NCBI RefSeq assembly: GCF_004078655.1
Contig: NZ_RZNC01000006.1
Location: 62,001 to 126,000 of the forward strand
DNA: 64,000 nt
Origin: Labedella populi
GTDB lineage: Bacteria > Actinomycetota > Actinomycetes > Actinomycetales > Microbacteriaceae
Reading direction: 5' to 3'
Shown piece after piece: positions 43,757 to 52,877 of the stretch (within the stretch, counting starts at the first letter, position 1; each line of letters starts with the position of its first letter). Position numbers and translations under genes: made by a program. The notes beneath the pieces are model-generated. The model ran no database searches. It worked only from the letters and a program-made list of their open reading frames with translations, and was not told the DNA's origin.

Positions 43757-45226
43757 ATGACCGTCTCCCCCATCGCCCCGCCACGGCAACGCCTCGACGG
43801 CCGCCTCGGCACGGGCTCCATCGTCTTCATGGTGATCGCCGCCGCCGCTCCGCTCACGGTGATCGGCGGCAATGTGCCGATCGCCGTCGGTAGCGGAAAC
43901 GGCGCCGGTGCTCCGATCGGTTTCGCCCTCGCCGCCGTGATCCTGCTCGTCTTCTCGGTCGGCTTCGTGACCATGACGCCGTTCGTGAAGGAGGCCGGGG
44001 CCTTCTTCTCGTACGTGACCGCCGGCCTCGGCTCCCGGCTCGGCCTCGGTGCCGCATTCACCGCACTCGTCGCGTACACCGCCATCCAGGTGGGGATCTA
44101 CGGCTACATGGGCTGGGCACTCGACGACCTCGTGACCTTCTTCGGCGGCCCCTCGCTGCCGTGGTGGCTCTACGCGTTCGCGACCATGGCGATCGTCGCC
44201 GTGCTCGGCTACCGGCACATCGATCTGAGCGCTCGCGTGCTCGGCGTCGCGCTCGCGCTCGAGATCCTCGTGGTCGTCGTCCTCGACGTCGTGATCTTCG
44301 CGACCGGCGGAGCGGACGGTGTCGCGGTCGAGAGCTTCGACCCGGCCAACATCTTCACGGGCGGGATCGGTGTCGCCGTGCTCTTCGCGCTCACCGGCTT
44401 CATCGGATTCGAGGCCACCGCGGTGTTCCGCGACGAGGCGCGTGACCCCGAGAAGACCATCCCGCGTGCCACGTACCTCGCCGTCATCATCATCGGCGTG
44501 TTCTACGCGGTCTCCTGCTGGGCGCTCATCACGGGCGTCGGCGCAGGGAACGCCGTCGCCGTCGCGCAGCAGACGCTCGCGGGCGAGGGGAACTTCCTCC
44601 TCGACACGACCACCGCCTACCTCGGCCCCATCATGCGCGACGTCATCCAGGTGCTCCTGATCACGAGCCTCTTCGCGTGCGTCCTGTCGTTCCACAACGT
44701 CATCGCGCGCTACCAGTTCACGCTCGCCCACAAGGGCGCACTGCCCGGACGACTCGGCCACCGCCACACGACCCACCACTCGCCGTCGTTCTCGTCGATC
44801 GTGCAGACGATCACCGCCGCGGCGATCCTCGCCCTGCTCGCGCTCTCCGGCCTCGACCCTCTCGTCGGAGTCTTCGGGTCGATGGCGGGCGTGGCCACGG
44901 TCGGCATGGTGCTGCTCATGCTCACGACATCGGTGGCCGTGTTCGTGTTCTTCGCGCGCCGCCCGCAGGTCGCGGCGGGACGCGCGTGGGGCGCACGCGT
45001 GTTCCCGATCCTCGCGGTGATCGGACTGGCCTTCGCGATGTGGCTCGTCCTGTCGAACTTCACCCTCGTCACCGGTGGAAGTGTCACCGTGAGCACGGTC
45101 CTCGCGCTCATCCCGGTCGCCGCGCTCGTGCTCGGGATCGTCTTGGGGAAGCGGTTCCGGCTCGACGCCGTCGAGGAGGATGACGACGCTCGCACGTCGA
45201 CCACCGCGGCGGGCGTCGCCGACTGA
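43757..45226 (+). CDS. APC-family amino acid/amine permease
   Basis: This 489-residue transporter has about twelve membrane helices in the APC fold, with the opening GTGSIVFMVIAAAAPLTVIGG and the conserved helix-6-like GFIGFEATAVFRDEARDPEKTIPRATYLA. It brings an amino acid or amine across the cytoplasmic membrane by proton or ion coupling. It lies about 100 bases after the nitrilase-family gene and 45 bases before the GntR gene, on the same strand. It is probably the importer for the substrate of that amidohydrolase. The exact cargo is not readable. Confidence 0.92.
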   Translation: MTVSPIAPPRQRLDGRLGTGSIVFMVIAAAAPLTVIGGNVPIAVGSGNGAGAPIGFALAAVILLVFSVGFVTMTPFVKEAGAFFSYVTAGLGSRLGLGAAFTALVAYTAIQVGIYGYMGWALDDLVTFFGGPSLPWWLYAFATMAIVAVLGYRHIDLSARVLGVALALEILVVVVLDVVIFATGGADGVAVESFDPANIFTGGIGVAVLFALTGFIGFEATAVFRDEARDPEKTIPRATYLAVIIIGVFYAVSCWALITGVGAGNAVAVAQQTLAGEGNFLLDTTTAYLGPIMRDVIQVLLITSLFACVLSFHNVIARYQFTLAHKGALPGRLGHRHTTHHSPSFSSIVQTITAAAILALLALSGLDPLVGVFGSMAGVATVGMVLLMLTTSVAVFVFFARRPQVAAGRAWGARVFPILAVIGLAFAMWLVLSNFTLVTGGSVTVSTVLALIPVAALVLGIVLGKRFRLDAVEEDDDARTSTTAAGVAD

Positions 45227-45271
45227 CGACGCAGCGGATCGCGCCGACCGACTCGAGACGAGGAGCGCACG

Positions 45272-45991
45272 ATGGACCTCTCGTCCCCGACGCTCGGCGC
45301 GATCCGGCGCACGACGGCCGTCGACACCGTCCGCGCGCGCATCGCCCTCGCGGTCGAGCTCGGCATGCTCGGGCCCGGCCAGCGCCTCCCTGCCCCCGAG
45401 GACACGGCTGTCGCGTTCGACGTGAGCGCGATGACGGTGAGACGCGCGTACCGGGCCTTGAGCGAGGAGGGGGTCCTCGTGCGACGGCGCGGGAACGCGG
45501 GCGGCACGTTCATCGCCGACGCCCCGCCCCGCGGAGGTGCGGCGGACACGTCGACCGTCGCCGCGTATCGGGAGGATGCAGACCGTGTGCACGCGCTCAT
45601 CGATCAGCGGGCCGCACTCGAGGCGGGACTCGCAAGCGTCGCCGCGGCGACCCGCAGCGACGCGGATCTCGAGCGACTCACCGAGCTCACGGAACGGATG
45701 CGGACGGCGTCCGACTGGGCCGGATACCGCTCGGCGGACACGGCGTTCCACGAACGGCTCGTGGCCGCGGCCGGGCTCCCCGCTGCGAGCGAACTGCACC
45801 ATCGGATCTCGCACGAGCTCTACGCCTACTTCATCCCCTACCGGATCGACTACCTGAGGTCGTCGAACGAGGAGCACGCGCAACTCATCGCCGCATTGAC
45901 GGCGCGGGACGCCGGCGCGGCGAGCCGACTCGCCTTCGATCACGTCGCCGACCTGCACGGCTCCATGTACGTGGGGCTCGGGACCCACTGA
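45272..45991 (+). CDS. GntR-family regulator (FCD type)
   Basis: This 239-residue GntR protein has an N-terminal winged helix (GMLGPGQRLPAPEDTAVAFD, then SAMTVRRAYRALSEEGVLVR) and a C-terminal FCD-type helical ligand domain (HALIDQRAALEAGLASVAAA, SADTAFHERLVAAAG). GAGGAG precedes the ATG. It is the last gene of the nitrilase-permease operon and probably represses it through the GATCATTTTGATC site at 42820. The ligand is likely the imported compound or its deamidated product. Confidence 0.88.
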   Translation: MDLSSPTLGAIRRTTAVDTVRARIALAVELGMLGPGQRLPAPEDTAVAFDVSAMTVRRAYRALSEEGVLVRRRGNAGGTFIADAPPRGGAADTSTVAAYREDADRVHALIDQRAALEAGLASVAAATRSDADLERLTELTERMRTASDWAGYRSADTAFHERLVAAAGLPAASELHHRISHELYAYFIPYRIDYLRSSNEEHAQLIAALTARDAGAASRLAFDHVADLHGSMYVGLGTH

Positions 45992-46032
45992 GCGTCCGCC
46001 GGTCACGGCGATCGACGACGACGTCATCCCAG

Positions 46033-46222
46033 CGCAGCGACATAGCGAGGGTCGTACTTGCGGGCGTCATCCGCGCACAGCACCTCCGTCAGCCCGGGCC
46101 GGGAAGGGCGCGGCGCTCGCCCACGCTGAGCCGCCGACCGGCCGACCGGTACCACTCGGCGAAGAACGCGATGAGGAGGACGAGCTCGACGGGCGGTCGC
46201 GAGCAGTCGCGAGAGACGCCGC
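46033..46222 (-). pseudogene. Remnant copy of ctaG 3' end plus VOC start (direct repeat A)
   Basis: Positions 46033-46191 match 53928-54086 with only about five differences. That includes the last 33 codons of the CtaG-like gene (VELVLLIAFFAEWYRSAGRR, ending ALPGPG at 46089) and the first codons of the VOC gene. After 46191 the sequence jumps to ctaG sequence found near 54435-54459, so about 345 bases are missing from this copy. The remnant fills the gap between converging GntR and MBL genes, and no intact gene is present in 45992-46335. Confidence 0.85.
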
Positions 46223-46335
46223 GGACGGTCTCCGCCCCAAGAGACCGCGTGAGATCCACCCAGTGCGCAGCCCTCTGCCGGCTCAGCGAGCCGCTCTCCC
46301 GTGGCGACGCCGCCGGCCGTGTCCTTCCGTGGCCC

Positions 46336-47187
46336 TCAGCGAGCCCTGGCGTCCCTCCAGGCACCATCCTCGGTGATCAGCCCGAAAGTCGGGTTCGTGA
46401 GGTGGGCCGCTGCGATGACGACACCCTCCGACTTCGCCCGAGCGAACAGCGCAGCTCGCGCCGCACCGGATTCTTCCCGGTCGTGGTCGGTCATGAAATG
46501 GATCTCCCGGTCCGCGAGCTGCGCGGGCAGCTCGACGAGGTCACCAACGAAGATGATCCGTTCACCTTCCGACTCGATCTCGATCGTCCTATGACCCGGA
46601 GTATGCCCGGGAACATGGGTCGCCGTGACACCGGGGAGGACCTCAGTCGAACCAGGCGCGAAGGTGCGCAGGATGCCCGCCTCAGCGGCGGCCTGCATCA
46701 CCAGCCGAGCCGGATCGTCATCGGGTGCGCCATCTACAAGCAGCTCCCAGTCTTCAGCGCCGTAGTACACGTCGGCATTCGCGAAGAAAGGTTCGCCGTC
46801 CTTCATGACCCAACCGACGTGATCAAGATGAAGATGGGTGACGAGGATCGCGGTGATGTCCTCGGGCGCTACACCTACGGCAGCAAGCGAGGCCGGGAGC
46901 GATCCGGCTTCGGCCAGGTAACGAGGCGGGTTCGTCAGGCCGTTCGCCATGGCGAGCGCCGGCGGAAACGGCAACGAGAGTGGCCCAGCACCGGCATCGA
47001 TGAGAGAGGTTCCCGCCGGCCCGCGCACCAGGTGCGCTCCGATGCGGATTCGATGCGTTCCCGCCTCGTCCAGGAGTCCCGGGTACACGGAAAAATCCGC
47101 TCCCGGGTACGCGGAGGCCGGCAGATGGGACTCACCGTCCTCGAGCGCCGTGATCGTGTACTTCCCGATTTCTATCGATTCATTCAT
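46336..47187 (-). CDS. MBL-fold metallo-hydrolase
   Basis: This 283-residue metallo-beta-lactamase-fold hydrolase has the metal motif THLHLDHVGW (HxHxDH, near residue 116), a second His in HVPGHTPGH and Asp in VGDLVE. The layout resembles AHL-lactonase-like enzymes that open lactone rings, but many esterases share it. No signal peptide is present. Codon use is less GC-rich than in genes left of 46 kb. It is divergent from the TetR gene at 47260, which is its likely repressor. Confidence 0.85.
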   Translation of the reverse strand: MNESIEIGKYTITALEDGESHLPASAYPGADFSVYPGLLDEAGTHRIRIGAHLVRGPAGTSLIDAGAGPLSLPFPPALAMANGLTNPPRYLAEAGSLPASLAAVGVAPEDITAILVTHLHLDHVGWVMKDGEPFFANADVYYGAEDWELLVDGAPDDDPARLVMQAAAEAGILRTFAPGSTEVLPGVTATHVPGHTPGHRTIEIESEGERIIFVGDLVELPAQLADREIHFMTDHDREESGAARAALFARAKSEGVVIAAAHLTNPTFGLITEDGAWRDARAR

Positions 47188-47259
47188 CGTGAGTCCTCCG
47201 GCTCATCTGTCAGTGACTGCCACATAGGCACCGAATGACTCTAGCGTAGGATCGAACAC

Positions 47260-47874
47260 ATGGAACACTCCGAACCGCATCCCATCGGCATCCGGCAGCG
47301 GATGCGCGAGACGATTCGCGGAGAGCTGACGGACGCGGCCGTTCGCCTCGTTCAAGAGGTGGGCTTCACCGGCACGACCGCGAGCGCGATAGCGTCCGCC
47401 GCCGGGGTCTCCGAGCGGACGTTCTTCCGCTACTTCCCCACGAAGGAGGACGCGGTCCTGCAGCCGACGGAGTCGCTCGGCTCGTCCGTGGCGAAAGCTG
47501 TCGCCGCTCGTCCGCCTCGTGAGACGTCGCTGCAGGCTTTTCGCGCGGCGTTCGACGTCGCGGTCGACTCGGTGATGGCAACGCCGGAACGCTGGGCGAC
47601 CGTCATCGCGCTGGGGCAGTCCGAACCCGCGCTCCGACGGCGCCATCTCCAACAGCAGGACGTCTGGGCGCAAGCGCTGGCCGCCGCGAATGACGAACGT
47701 ATGGGCCTCCCCACCGGGACCATGGAGAGCCGATTGCACAGTGGAGTGATGATGCTGGCGTGGGAACGAGCGCTTGTCGCGTGCGCCGGAGACAACGACT
47801 TCAGCCGAGTGGGGGCTGAACTGGACACGGCCATTGGGGAGATACGGAGGTTCGTCCAGACCGTGGTGCAGTGA
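47260..47874 (+). CDS. TetR-family transcriptional regulator
   Basis: This 204-residue TetR protein has the helix-turn-helix GFTGTTASAIASAAGVSERTFFRYFPTKED near residues 34-63. The C-terminal domain resembles the common TetR ligand domain with Trp-rich helices. The start codons of this gene and the MBL gene are 72 bases apart, so one operator could control both. A TAGGAT at about 47247 may be its -10 element. The ligand is unknown. Confidence 0.88.
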   Translation: MEHSEPHPIGIRQRMRETIRGELTDAAVRLVQEVGFTGTTASAIASAAGVSERTFFRYFPTKEDAVLQPTESLGSSVAKAVAARPPRETSLQAFRAAFDVAVDSVMATPERWATVIALGQSEPALRRRHLQQQDVWAQALAAANDERMGLPTGTMESRLHSGVMMLAWERALVACAGDNDFSRVGAELDTAIGEIRRFVQTVVQ

Positions 47875-48074
47875 AAACCCCGAAATCACGATAGGACGGT
47901 TGGCTCGCACCTGCACAGGACATCTGCGAAACTCGGCATCGCCAAAACGACGAACACCACGCCGTCAGCGGGAGCGAAGCGCGACGCCCCCTCGATGGCG
48001 AACGTCGCCTTCCCGAATCCTCTTCGGCTCAAGACGGAGCCGCCTCTCGAGGACTGAAACGTCGCCTCGATGAC

Positions 48075-48911
48075 TCATCCGTCCTCCCCCGCTCCCGTCC
48101 TTATCGCTAACCATTGCTGAGCGATGACGTCGGCCGACCTGCTGCCCGGATCCGCGTGGTAGATCACGAGGACGAGGTCGGTCCCGACCATCGCGAGCTT
48201 CTCCCGGCGCAACCGGATCTCGCCCCACTCGGGGTGCTCGACGATGGCCGAGTCCGACCCGCCAAGCCTGACGTCGTGGCGCGCCCAGAGCCGTCGGAAT
48301 TGCTCGCTCCGCAATGACAGTTCTCCGACGAGGGCCTGGTACCTCGGGTCTCTGTCGTCGGTGCCGATGTCGGCACGGAGTTGAGCGACGACGCTCGCAG
48401 TGTTGGCGTCGAGGTCCGGGTGATACGCGCGAGCCTCCGGGTCCGTGAAGAGCGAAACGAGCCGATTGCTCCCCACCACGAGTGACGGCTCCATGGCCGT
48501 CGCGAGATCGTTGACGGCGAGCACGTCCCGATACCGATTGAGCACGAACGCCGGGACGTTCATCGTCGAAAGCAACATCTGGACACCGGCAGGTACCTTT
48601 TCGGCACGTGCACCGGCAAACTTCCTCTGGCGGGAGCGGTCCCTCGCAAGCTCGAACGCATGCCGTTTGCTCTCCACATCGAGCCTCAGCGCGTCGGCGA
48701 TCGCATCGACTACCTGCTCGGACGGGTGCCGGTCCCGCCCCTGCTCCAGGCGAACGTAGTACTCCGTGCTGATCCCCGCCAGAGATGCGACTTCCTCGCG
48801 GCGCAGTCCGGCGACACGTCGCCTCTGGCCGACGGGCAGTCCCACTTCCTCGGGATGCACGAGTTCACGCCGTGCATGGAGGAATTCCCCCAGCAGGTTG
48901 TCCTGATCCAC
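48075..48911 (-). CDS. XRE-family regulator with MmyB-like ligand domain
   Basis: This 278-residue regulator has an N-terminal Xre helix-turn-helix (RVAGLRREEVASLAGISTEY, then VRLEQGRDRHPSEQVVDAIA). A C-terminal domain of about 170 residues (MNVPAFVLNRYRDVLAVNDL onward) is typical of the MmyB-like ligand-binding group. Such genes are usually divergent from a short-chain dehydrogenase, exactly as here (SDR at 49060), and control it. The GTG at 48911 is the best start, though its GGAG is very close. The 200 bases between this gene's end and the TetR gene show no further gene. Confidence 0.85.
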   Translation of the reverse strand: MDQDNLLGEFLHARRELVHPEEVGLPVGQRRRVAGLRREEVASLAGISTEYYVRLEQGRDRHPSEQVVDAIADALRLDVESKRHAFELARDRSRQRKFAGARAEKVPAGVQMLLSTMNVPAFVLNRYRDVLAVNDLATAMEPSLVVGSNRLVSLFTDPEARAYHPDLDANTASVVAQLRADIGTDDRDPRYQALVGELSLRSEQFRRLWARHDVRLGGSDSAIVEHPEWGEIRLRREKLAMVGTDLVLVIYHADPGSRSADVIAQQWLAIRTGAGEDG

Positions 48912-49059
48912 GCTCCGAGGGTACGCGCCAGCGGCAGGGTCATGCTGTCCCTCTGAGGACTGGGATAAGCGGGGGCTGGGTCCGGGTGCGGCTCGCGCGC
49001 ACGATGGAGGCTCTCCGGCGGCCAGAGTAGCCGTCCACAACATCGAAGGGATTCACGAC

Positions 49060-49899
49060 ATGGCTCAACGGACCTGGCTCATCACCGGATCGAATCGAGG
49101 ATTCGGTCGCATCATCGCGGAACGTCTTCTCGAGAGGGGCGACCGCGTGGCCGCGACGGCTCGCGACACGACGAGCCTCAAGGACCTGCAGACACGCTTC
49201 GGCGACGCTCTCTGGACGGCGGAACTCGACCTGACCGACACCGCCGGGATCCGGCGCGCCGTGGAGGCGGCCTTCACGGACCTCAGCCGCATCGACGTGG
49301 TGATCAGCAACGCCGGGTACGGGCTCTTCGGTGCGGCGGAGGAACTGACGGACGACCAGATCGAACACCAGTTGGGGACGAACCTCATCGGCCCCATCCA
49401 GCTGCTCCGGGCAGTCGTGCCGCACTTCCGCGAGCAGGGCGGGGGACGCTTCATCCAGGTGTCCACGTACGGCGGACAGGCAACAAACCCCGGGGCGTCG
49501 CTGTACCACGCGAGCAAGTGGGGGGTCGAAGGATTCATGGAGGGTAATGCCCGCGACCTCGCACCCTTCGACATCGGGGTGACGATCGTTGAACCGGGTA
49601 GCGCCGCGACGGGCTTCCGGGTGGGCGGATCGCGCCTGCCGGAGCCGATGTCCGCGTACGACGGGACTCCCGCTGCGATGAGTCGCGGTATCCAGAACCC
49701 CGCTCTGCCCTCGGTGAGCGATCCGGAGAAGGTCGCTGCGGCGATCATCGCCTCGGTCGGCGTGACACCGGCTCCGTTGCGACTCGTTACGGGGAGCGAC
49801 TCGCAGCGGTACATTCGCGACGCGCTGCGGGAGCGCCTGGCCGACGTCGAATCGCAGGAGGCCTCCGCCGCCGCAACCGATCTCACCCCGGCACCGTGA
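49060..49899 (+). CDS. SDR oxidoreductase (classical, XRE-linked)
   Basis: This 279-residue NAD(P)-dependent short-chain dehydrogenase has TGSNRGFG at 9-16, NAGYG, and the catalytic Ser/Tyr/Lys in STYGGQATNPGASLYHASK (YHASK). The sequence resembles the oxidoreductases commonly encoded beside XRE/MmyB regulators. Its 3' end overlaps the next SDR (GTGA), so the two are co-translated. Substrate unknown. Confidence 0.88.
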   Translation: MAQRTWLITGSNRGFGRIIAERLLERGDRVAATARDTTSLKDLQTRFGDALWTAELDLTDTAGIRRAVEAAFTDLSRIDVVISNAGYGLFGAAEELTDDQIEHQLGTNLIGPIQLLRAVVPHFREQGGGRFIQVSTYGGQATNPGASLYHASKWGVEGFMEGNARDLAPFDIGVTIVEPGSAATGFRVGGSRLPEPMSAYDGTPAAMSRGIQNPALPSVSDPEKVAAAIIASVGVTPAPLRLVTGSDSQRYIRDALRERLADVESQEASAAATDLTPAP

Positions 49900-50693
49900 G
49901 CGACGACGTCGCCGATTCTGCCGCTCCCGCTCCGCACGGTGACAATCGCGGGAGCGCGGTTGTCACCGGCGGAACCCAAGGCATCGGCCACGCGATCGCA
50001 ATGACGCTCGCTGCTCAGGGATGGCGGGTCGCCGTCATGGGCCGTAACGAGATCACGGGCCGCGCGGCCGCGGCGCGCCTCGGCACTCGGCACCGATTCA
50101 TTTCGTGCGATGTCTCGGACGAGTCACGTATCCCCGAGGCGTTTGCCGAGGTAGAGAAGGAGCTCGGGCGCGTCGAAGTCCTTGTCAACAATGCGGGCGT
50201 CGGCCGCGCCGCCGCGTTCGAGGAGGTGACGAGCGACGATTGGGACGCACTCATGGCGGTCGACCTCAAAGCTGCCTGGTTGTGCACGAGGGCGGCGCTG
50301 TCGGGGCTGCGGGCCGGAGGCGGTTCCGTCGTGAACATCGCGTCGATCCATGCACACCTCACACGGCCGGGCCTGTTCCCCTACGCCGCGGCCAAGGCCG
50401 GAATCCTCGGACTGACCCGTTCGATGGCCCTCGAGTTGGCCGCCGACGACGTCCGTGTGAATGCTGTCTGCCCCGGGTACGTTCGGACCCCGCCGATGGT
50501 CGCCCAGTACGACGAAATGCCGGACCCGGCAGCAGCCTGGAAGCGACTTGCGAGCGTTCACCCGCTCGGTCGGATCGGAGAGCCCCACGAGATCGCTGCG
50601 GTCGTCGCGTTCCTCGCGTCGCGCGCGGCGAGCTTCGTGACGGGCGCGAGCTGGGACGTGGACGGAGGACTCGGTGTCCGATTCGCCTCCTGA
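49896..50693 (+). CDS. SDR oxidoreductase
   Basis: This 265-residue short-chain dehydrogenase has TGGTQGIG at 24-31, NNAGVG, and the catalytic set in IASIHAHLTRPGLFPYAAAK (YAAAK). A C-terminal GASWDVDGGLGV closes the family pattern. The GTG start overlaps the previous stop. The first 20 residues are polar and extra compared with most relatives. It is probably made with the preceding SDR as a pair acting on related carbonyl compounds. Confidence 0.88.
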   Translation: MSDDVADSAAPAPHGDNRGSAVVTGGTQGIGHAIAMTLAAQGWRVAVMGRNEITGRAAAARLGTRHRFISCDVSDESRIPEAFAEVEKELGRVEVLVNNAGVGRAAAFEEVTSDDWDALMAVDLKAAWLCTRAALSGLRAGGGSVVNIASIHAHLTRPGLFPYAAAKAGILGLTRSMALELAADDVRVNAVCPGYVRTPPMVAQYDEMPDPAAAWKRLASVHPLGRIGEPHEIAAVVAFLASRAASFVTGASWDVDGGLGVRFAS

Positions 50694-50844
50694 GCGCCGC
50701 ACGTTATCGGTCGTCGAATACAGGTGGTCCATCGAATCCGACGCGGCCGTTGTAGCGGCGCACCCCGACCGAGCGGCAGCAGTATCCACGGGGTAACTCA
50801 CTGCCCTTGCGGGAAACCACGCCGCGGGTTCTACCGTCTCTTCC

Positions 50845-51888
50845 ATGACCTCAGACAACGATATTCGAGCGGTCGGCCAGACGGCCGCCCTACCCATCAC
50901 GAGTGAGCGAAGCCTCATCCCCGCGACCATCCCGGCCCCCGTGCCGGGCCCGTCCGACGTCCTCGTCGACGTTCGCGCGGTATCCGTCAATCCGGTCGAC
51001 GTGAAGCTCCGAAGTGGAGTCGAACCCGATGGTGGACTGCGAGTGCTCGGCTTCGATGCGGCCGGGACGGTCATCGAGGTAGGCGAGTCGGTCACCCTGT
51101 TCGCCCCGGGTGACGAGGTCTACTACGCGGGGGCGATCAATCGGCCCGGCAGCAACGCGGATCGCCAGATCGTCGACGAGCGCATCGTGGGGCACAAGCC
51201 CCGGTCGCTTGACGCCGCCGAGGCCGCAGCCCTTCCCCTCACTGCCCTCACGGCGTGGGAGAGCCTCTTCGACAAGCTACGCATCGATCCCGAAGCGACC
51301 GGCACCATCCTCATCGTCGGAGGTTCCGGCGGCGTCGGCTCGATCGCCATCCAGCTCATCCGAGTGCTGCGTCCCGGAATCCGCGTCATCGCGACAGCAT
51401 CGCGACGGGAAAGCGCCGAATGGGCACTGTCCCTCGGGGCGCACGCCACGGTCGACCACCACAGCGACCTGCCCGCCCAGGTCCACGCGATAGCCCCCGA
51501 AGGCGTGGAGTGGATCCTGAGCACCAATTCTGAGGGGCGCATCTCCGACTACGTAGCAGTCGCCAAGCCCTTCGGTCAGATCGTCGCGATCGACGACCCC
51601 CGCGTCGTCGACGTCGTCCCGCTCAAGTCCAAGGCTCTGTCGTGGCACTGGGAGTTCATGTTCGCGCGCTCACTCCACGACGCCGCGGACATGCGCCGGC
51701 AGCACGACATCCTCGAGGAGGTCGCGCGCCTCGTCGACGAGGGACGCGTGCGTACGACCGCCACGTCGATCCTTGCCCCGATCAACGCGACCACCCTCCG
51801 AGAAGCGCATCGCCTCGTCGAAGGAGGCCGCGTGATTGGCAAGGTCGTCGTCGCCCACCAGACCCCGTCAGCGACACAGCGTCACTGA
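50845..51888 (+). CDS. Zinc-binding-alcohol-dehydrogenase-family quinone/enone reductase
   Basis: This 347-residue medium-chain reductase of the ZADH/quinone-oxidoreductase type has the NADPH motif VGGSGGVGSIAIQLI at about 155-169 and the substrate-domain DVRAVSVNPVDVKLRSG. It lacks the zinc-binding Cys/His set, so it is probably a zinc-independent NADPH reductase of quinones or enals. Family members are often regulated by HxlR/QorR repressors. An HxlR gene lies 560 bases downstream, past the HbpS-like gene. Confidence 0.88.
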   Translation: MTSDNDIRAVGQTAALPITSERSLIPATIPAPVPGPSDVLVDVRAVSVNPVDVKLRSGVEPDGGLRVLGFDAAGTVIEVGESVTLFAPGDEVYYAGAINRPGSNADRQIVDERIVGHKPRSLDAAEAAALPLTALTAWESLFDKLRIDPEATGTILIVGGSGGVGSIAIQLIRVLRPGIRVIATASRRESAEWALSLGAHATVDHHSDLPAQVHAIAPEGVEWILSTNSEGRISDYVAVAKPFGQIVAIDDPRVVDVVPLKSKALSWHWEFMFARSLHDAADMRRQHDILEEVARLVDEGRVRTTATSILAPINATTLREAHRLVEGGRVIGKVVVAHQTPSATQRH

Positions 51889-51905
51889 CGCAACGAAAGG
51901 AAATC

Positions 51906-52313
51906 ATGTCTAACATCACTCTCGAGCAAGCCCAGCGCGTCTTGGCGGCAGCCGAGGCCAAGGCCGTTGAGACGGGCGTGCCGTCGTCGATCTCAATCCT
52001 TGACACCGGCGCTCGCCTCGTCGCCCTCCTGCGCCAGGACGGCGCACCGCTCGTGTCCATCGACTCGAGCGTCGCGAAAGCACGCACCTCCGTCTTCTTC
52101 GGGGGCGCGGCGACAGGTGACCTCGTCGGGGCGATCCAGCCCGGTGCGCCGCTGTTCACACTCGGCGACGCAACGCCGGAGCAGTTGACGTTCCTCGCGG
52201 GCGGCCTTCCGCTTCGCGACGCCGACGGCGTACTCATCGGAGCGATCGGCTCCGGTGGCGGCACGCCCGAGCAGGATGCCGTCATCGCCGAGGCCGGCGT
52301 CGCATCCCTCTAA
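51906..52313 (+). CDS. GlcG/HbpS-family heme-binding-like protein
   Basis: This 135-residue GlcG/HbpS (PF03928) protein begins MSNITLEQAQRVLAAAEAKA and continues SISILDTGARLVALLRQDGA, AKARTSVFFGG and a Gly-rich end (GAIGSGGGTPEQD). Relatives bind heme or small molecules or sense redox state; several are cytoplasmic, as here. It has AAAGGAAATC before the ATG and lies 17 bases after the quinone-reductase gene, so the two are co-transcribed. The precise role is unknown. Confidence 0.88.
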   Translation: MSNITLEQAQRVLAAAEAKAVETGVPSSISILDTGARLVALLRQDGAPLVSIDSSVAKARTSVFFGGAATGDLVGAIQPGAPLFTLGDATPEQLTFLAGGLPLRDADGVLIGAIGSGGGTPEQDAVIAEAGVASL

Positions 52314-52401
52314 CGCCACAGGCGCCGCCGCGTACACGACGGCCCGTTCCCTCCGGCAGATACCCCGGCACGTCGATGAGTCGGCTCGCCAGTATCGGCC
52401 G

Positions 52402-52425
52402 GGTACCAAAGTACTTGGAGGTACC
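52402..52425. promoter_or_regulatory. GTAC-rich operator before the HxlR gene
   Basis: Two GGTACC hexamers (52402-52407 and 52420-52425) flank a central AAGTACTT palindrome (52409-52416), forming a near-symmetric 24-bp site. A further GTAC lies about 10 bases on. The position immediately upstream of the HxlR start suggests autoregulation; GTAC/AGTAC-type sites are reported for related QorR/YodB repressors. Confidence 0.5.
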
Positions 52426-52449
52426 GTGCAATCGGCGTACCGTGCTGTC

Positions 52450-52809
52450 ATGTCCATCGAACAGCATTTCACCGTTGACGCTTGCGATAGGAACGACGTG
52501 TACGCGGCGGCGTGCCCCTGCCGGGAGATGCTCGATCTCCTGGCCAACAAGTGGTCCGCCCTGGCGATCGGCGCCCTCGCAGATGGGCCGCGCCGCTTCG
52601 GCGAGATCCGCCGCGACCTGCAGGGCATCACACCGAAGGTCCTGTCCTCGACGCTCAAACGACTCGAGGACGCCGAGCTCGTCACGAGAACCGTCTTCGC
52701 CGAGGTCCCTCTCCGGGTCGAGTACGAGCTCACCCCCCTCGGGGTCAGCGCCGGCGAACCCCTTGCCCACTTGCGTGACTGGGTGAACGCCAACGTCACA
52801 CGCCACTGA
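52450..52809 (+). CDS. HxlR-family transcriptional regulator (redox-type)
   Basis: This 119-residue winged-helix regulator begins its conserved domain at CPCREMLDLLANKWSALAIG, with RRFGEIRRDLQGITPKVLSS and LTPLG later. Cys residues near the N-terminus (DACDR, AACPC) fit the thiol-sensing HxlR/YodB group that responds to quinones or aldehydes. The ATG at 52450 is used by family length. A GTG at 52426, preceded by GGAGG, is an alternative but would place the operator almost inside the gene. It is flanked by a quinone-reductase unit and an SDR, its likely targets. Confidence 0.85.
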   Translation: MSIEQHFTVDACDRNDVYAAACPCREMLDLLANKWSALAIGALADGPRRFGEIRRDLQGITPKVLSSTLKRLEDAELVTRTVFAEVPLRVEYELTPLGVSAGEPLAHLRDWVNANVTRH

Positions 52810-52877
52810 CGCGCTCAGCGTCGCCCTCGTGAGCTCAAAGGCCGGTGGCCGGTCATCGATACGAAGGAGAAGAACTC

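Noticed and set aside
42677-46027. 1116-codon open frame on the minus strand
   Set aside because: It is antisense to three well-supported plus-strand genes (nitrilase, APC permease, GntR). The His/Asp/Glu/Arg-rich translation is typical of the reverse of GC-rich coding DNA.
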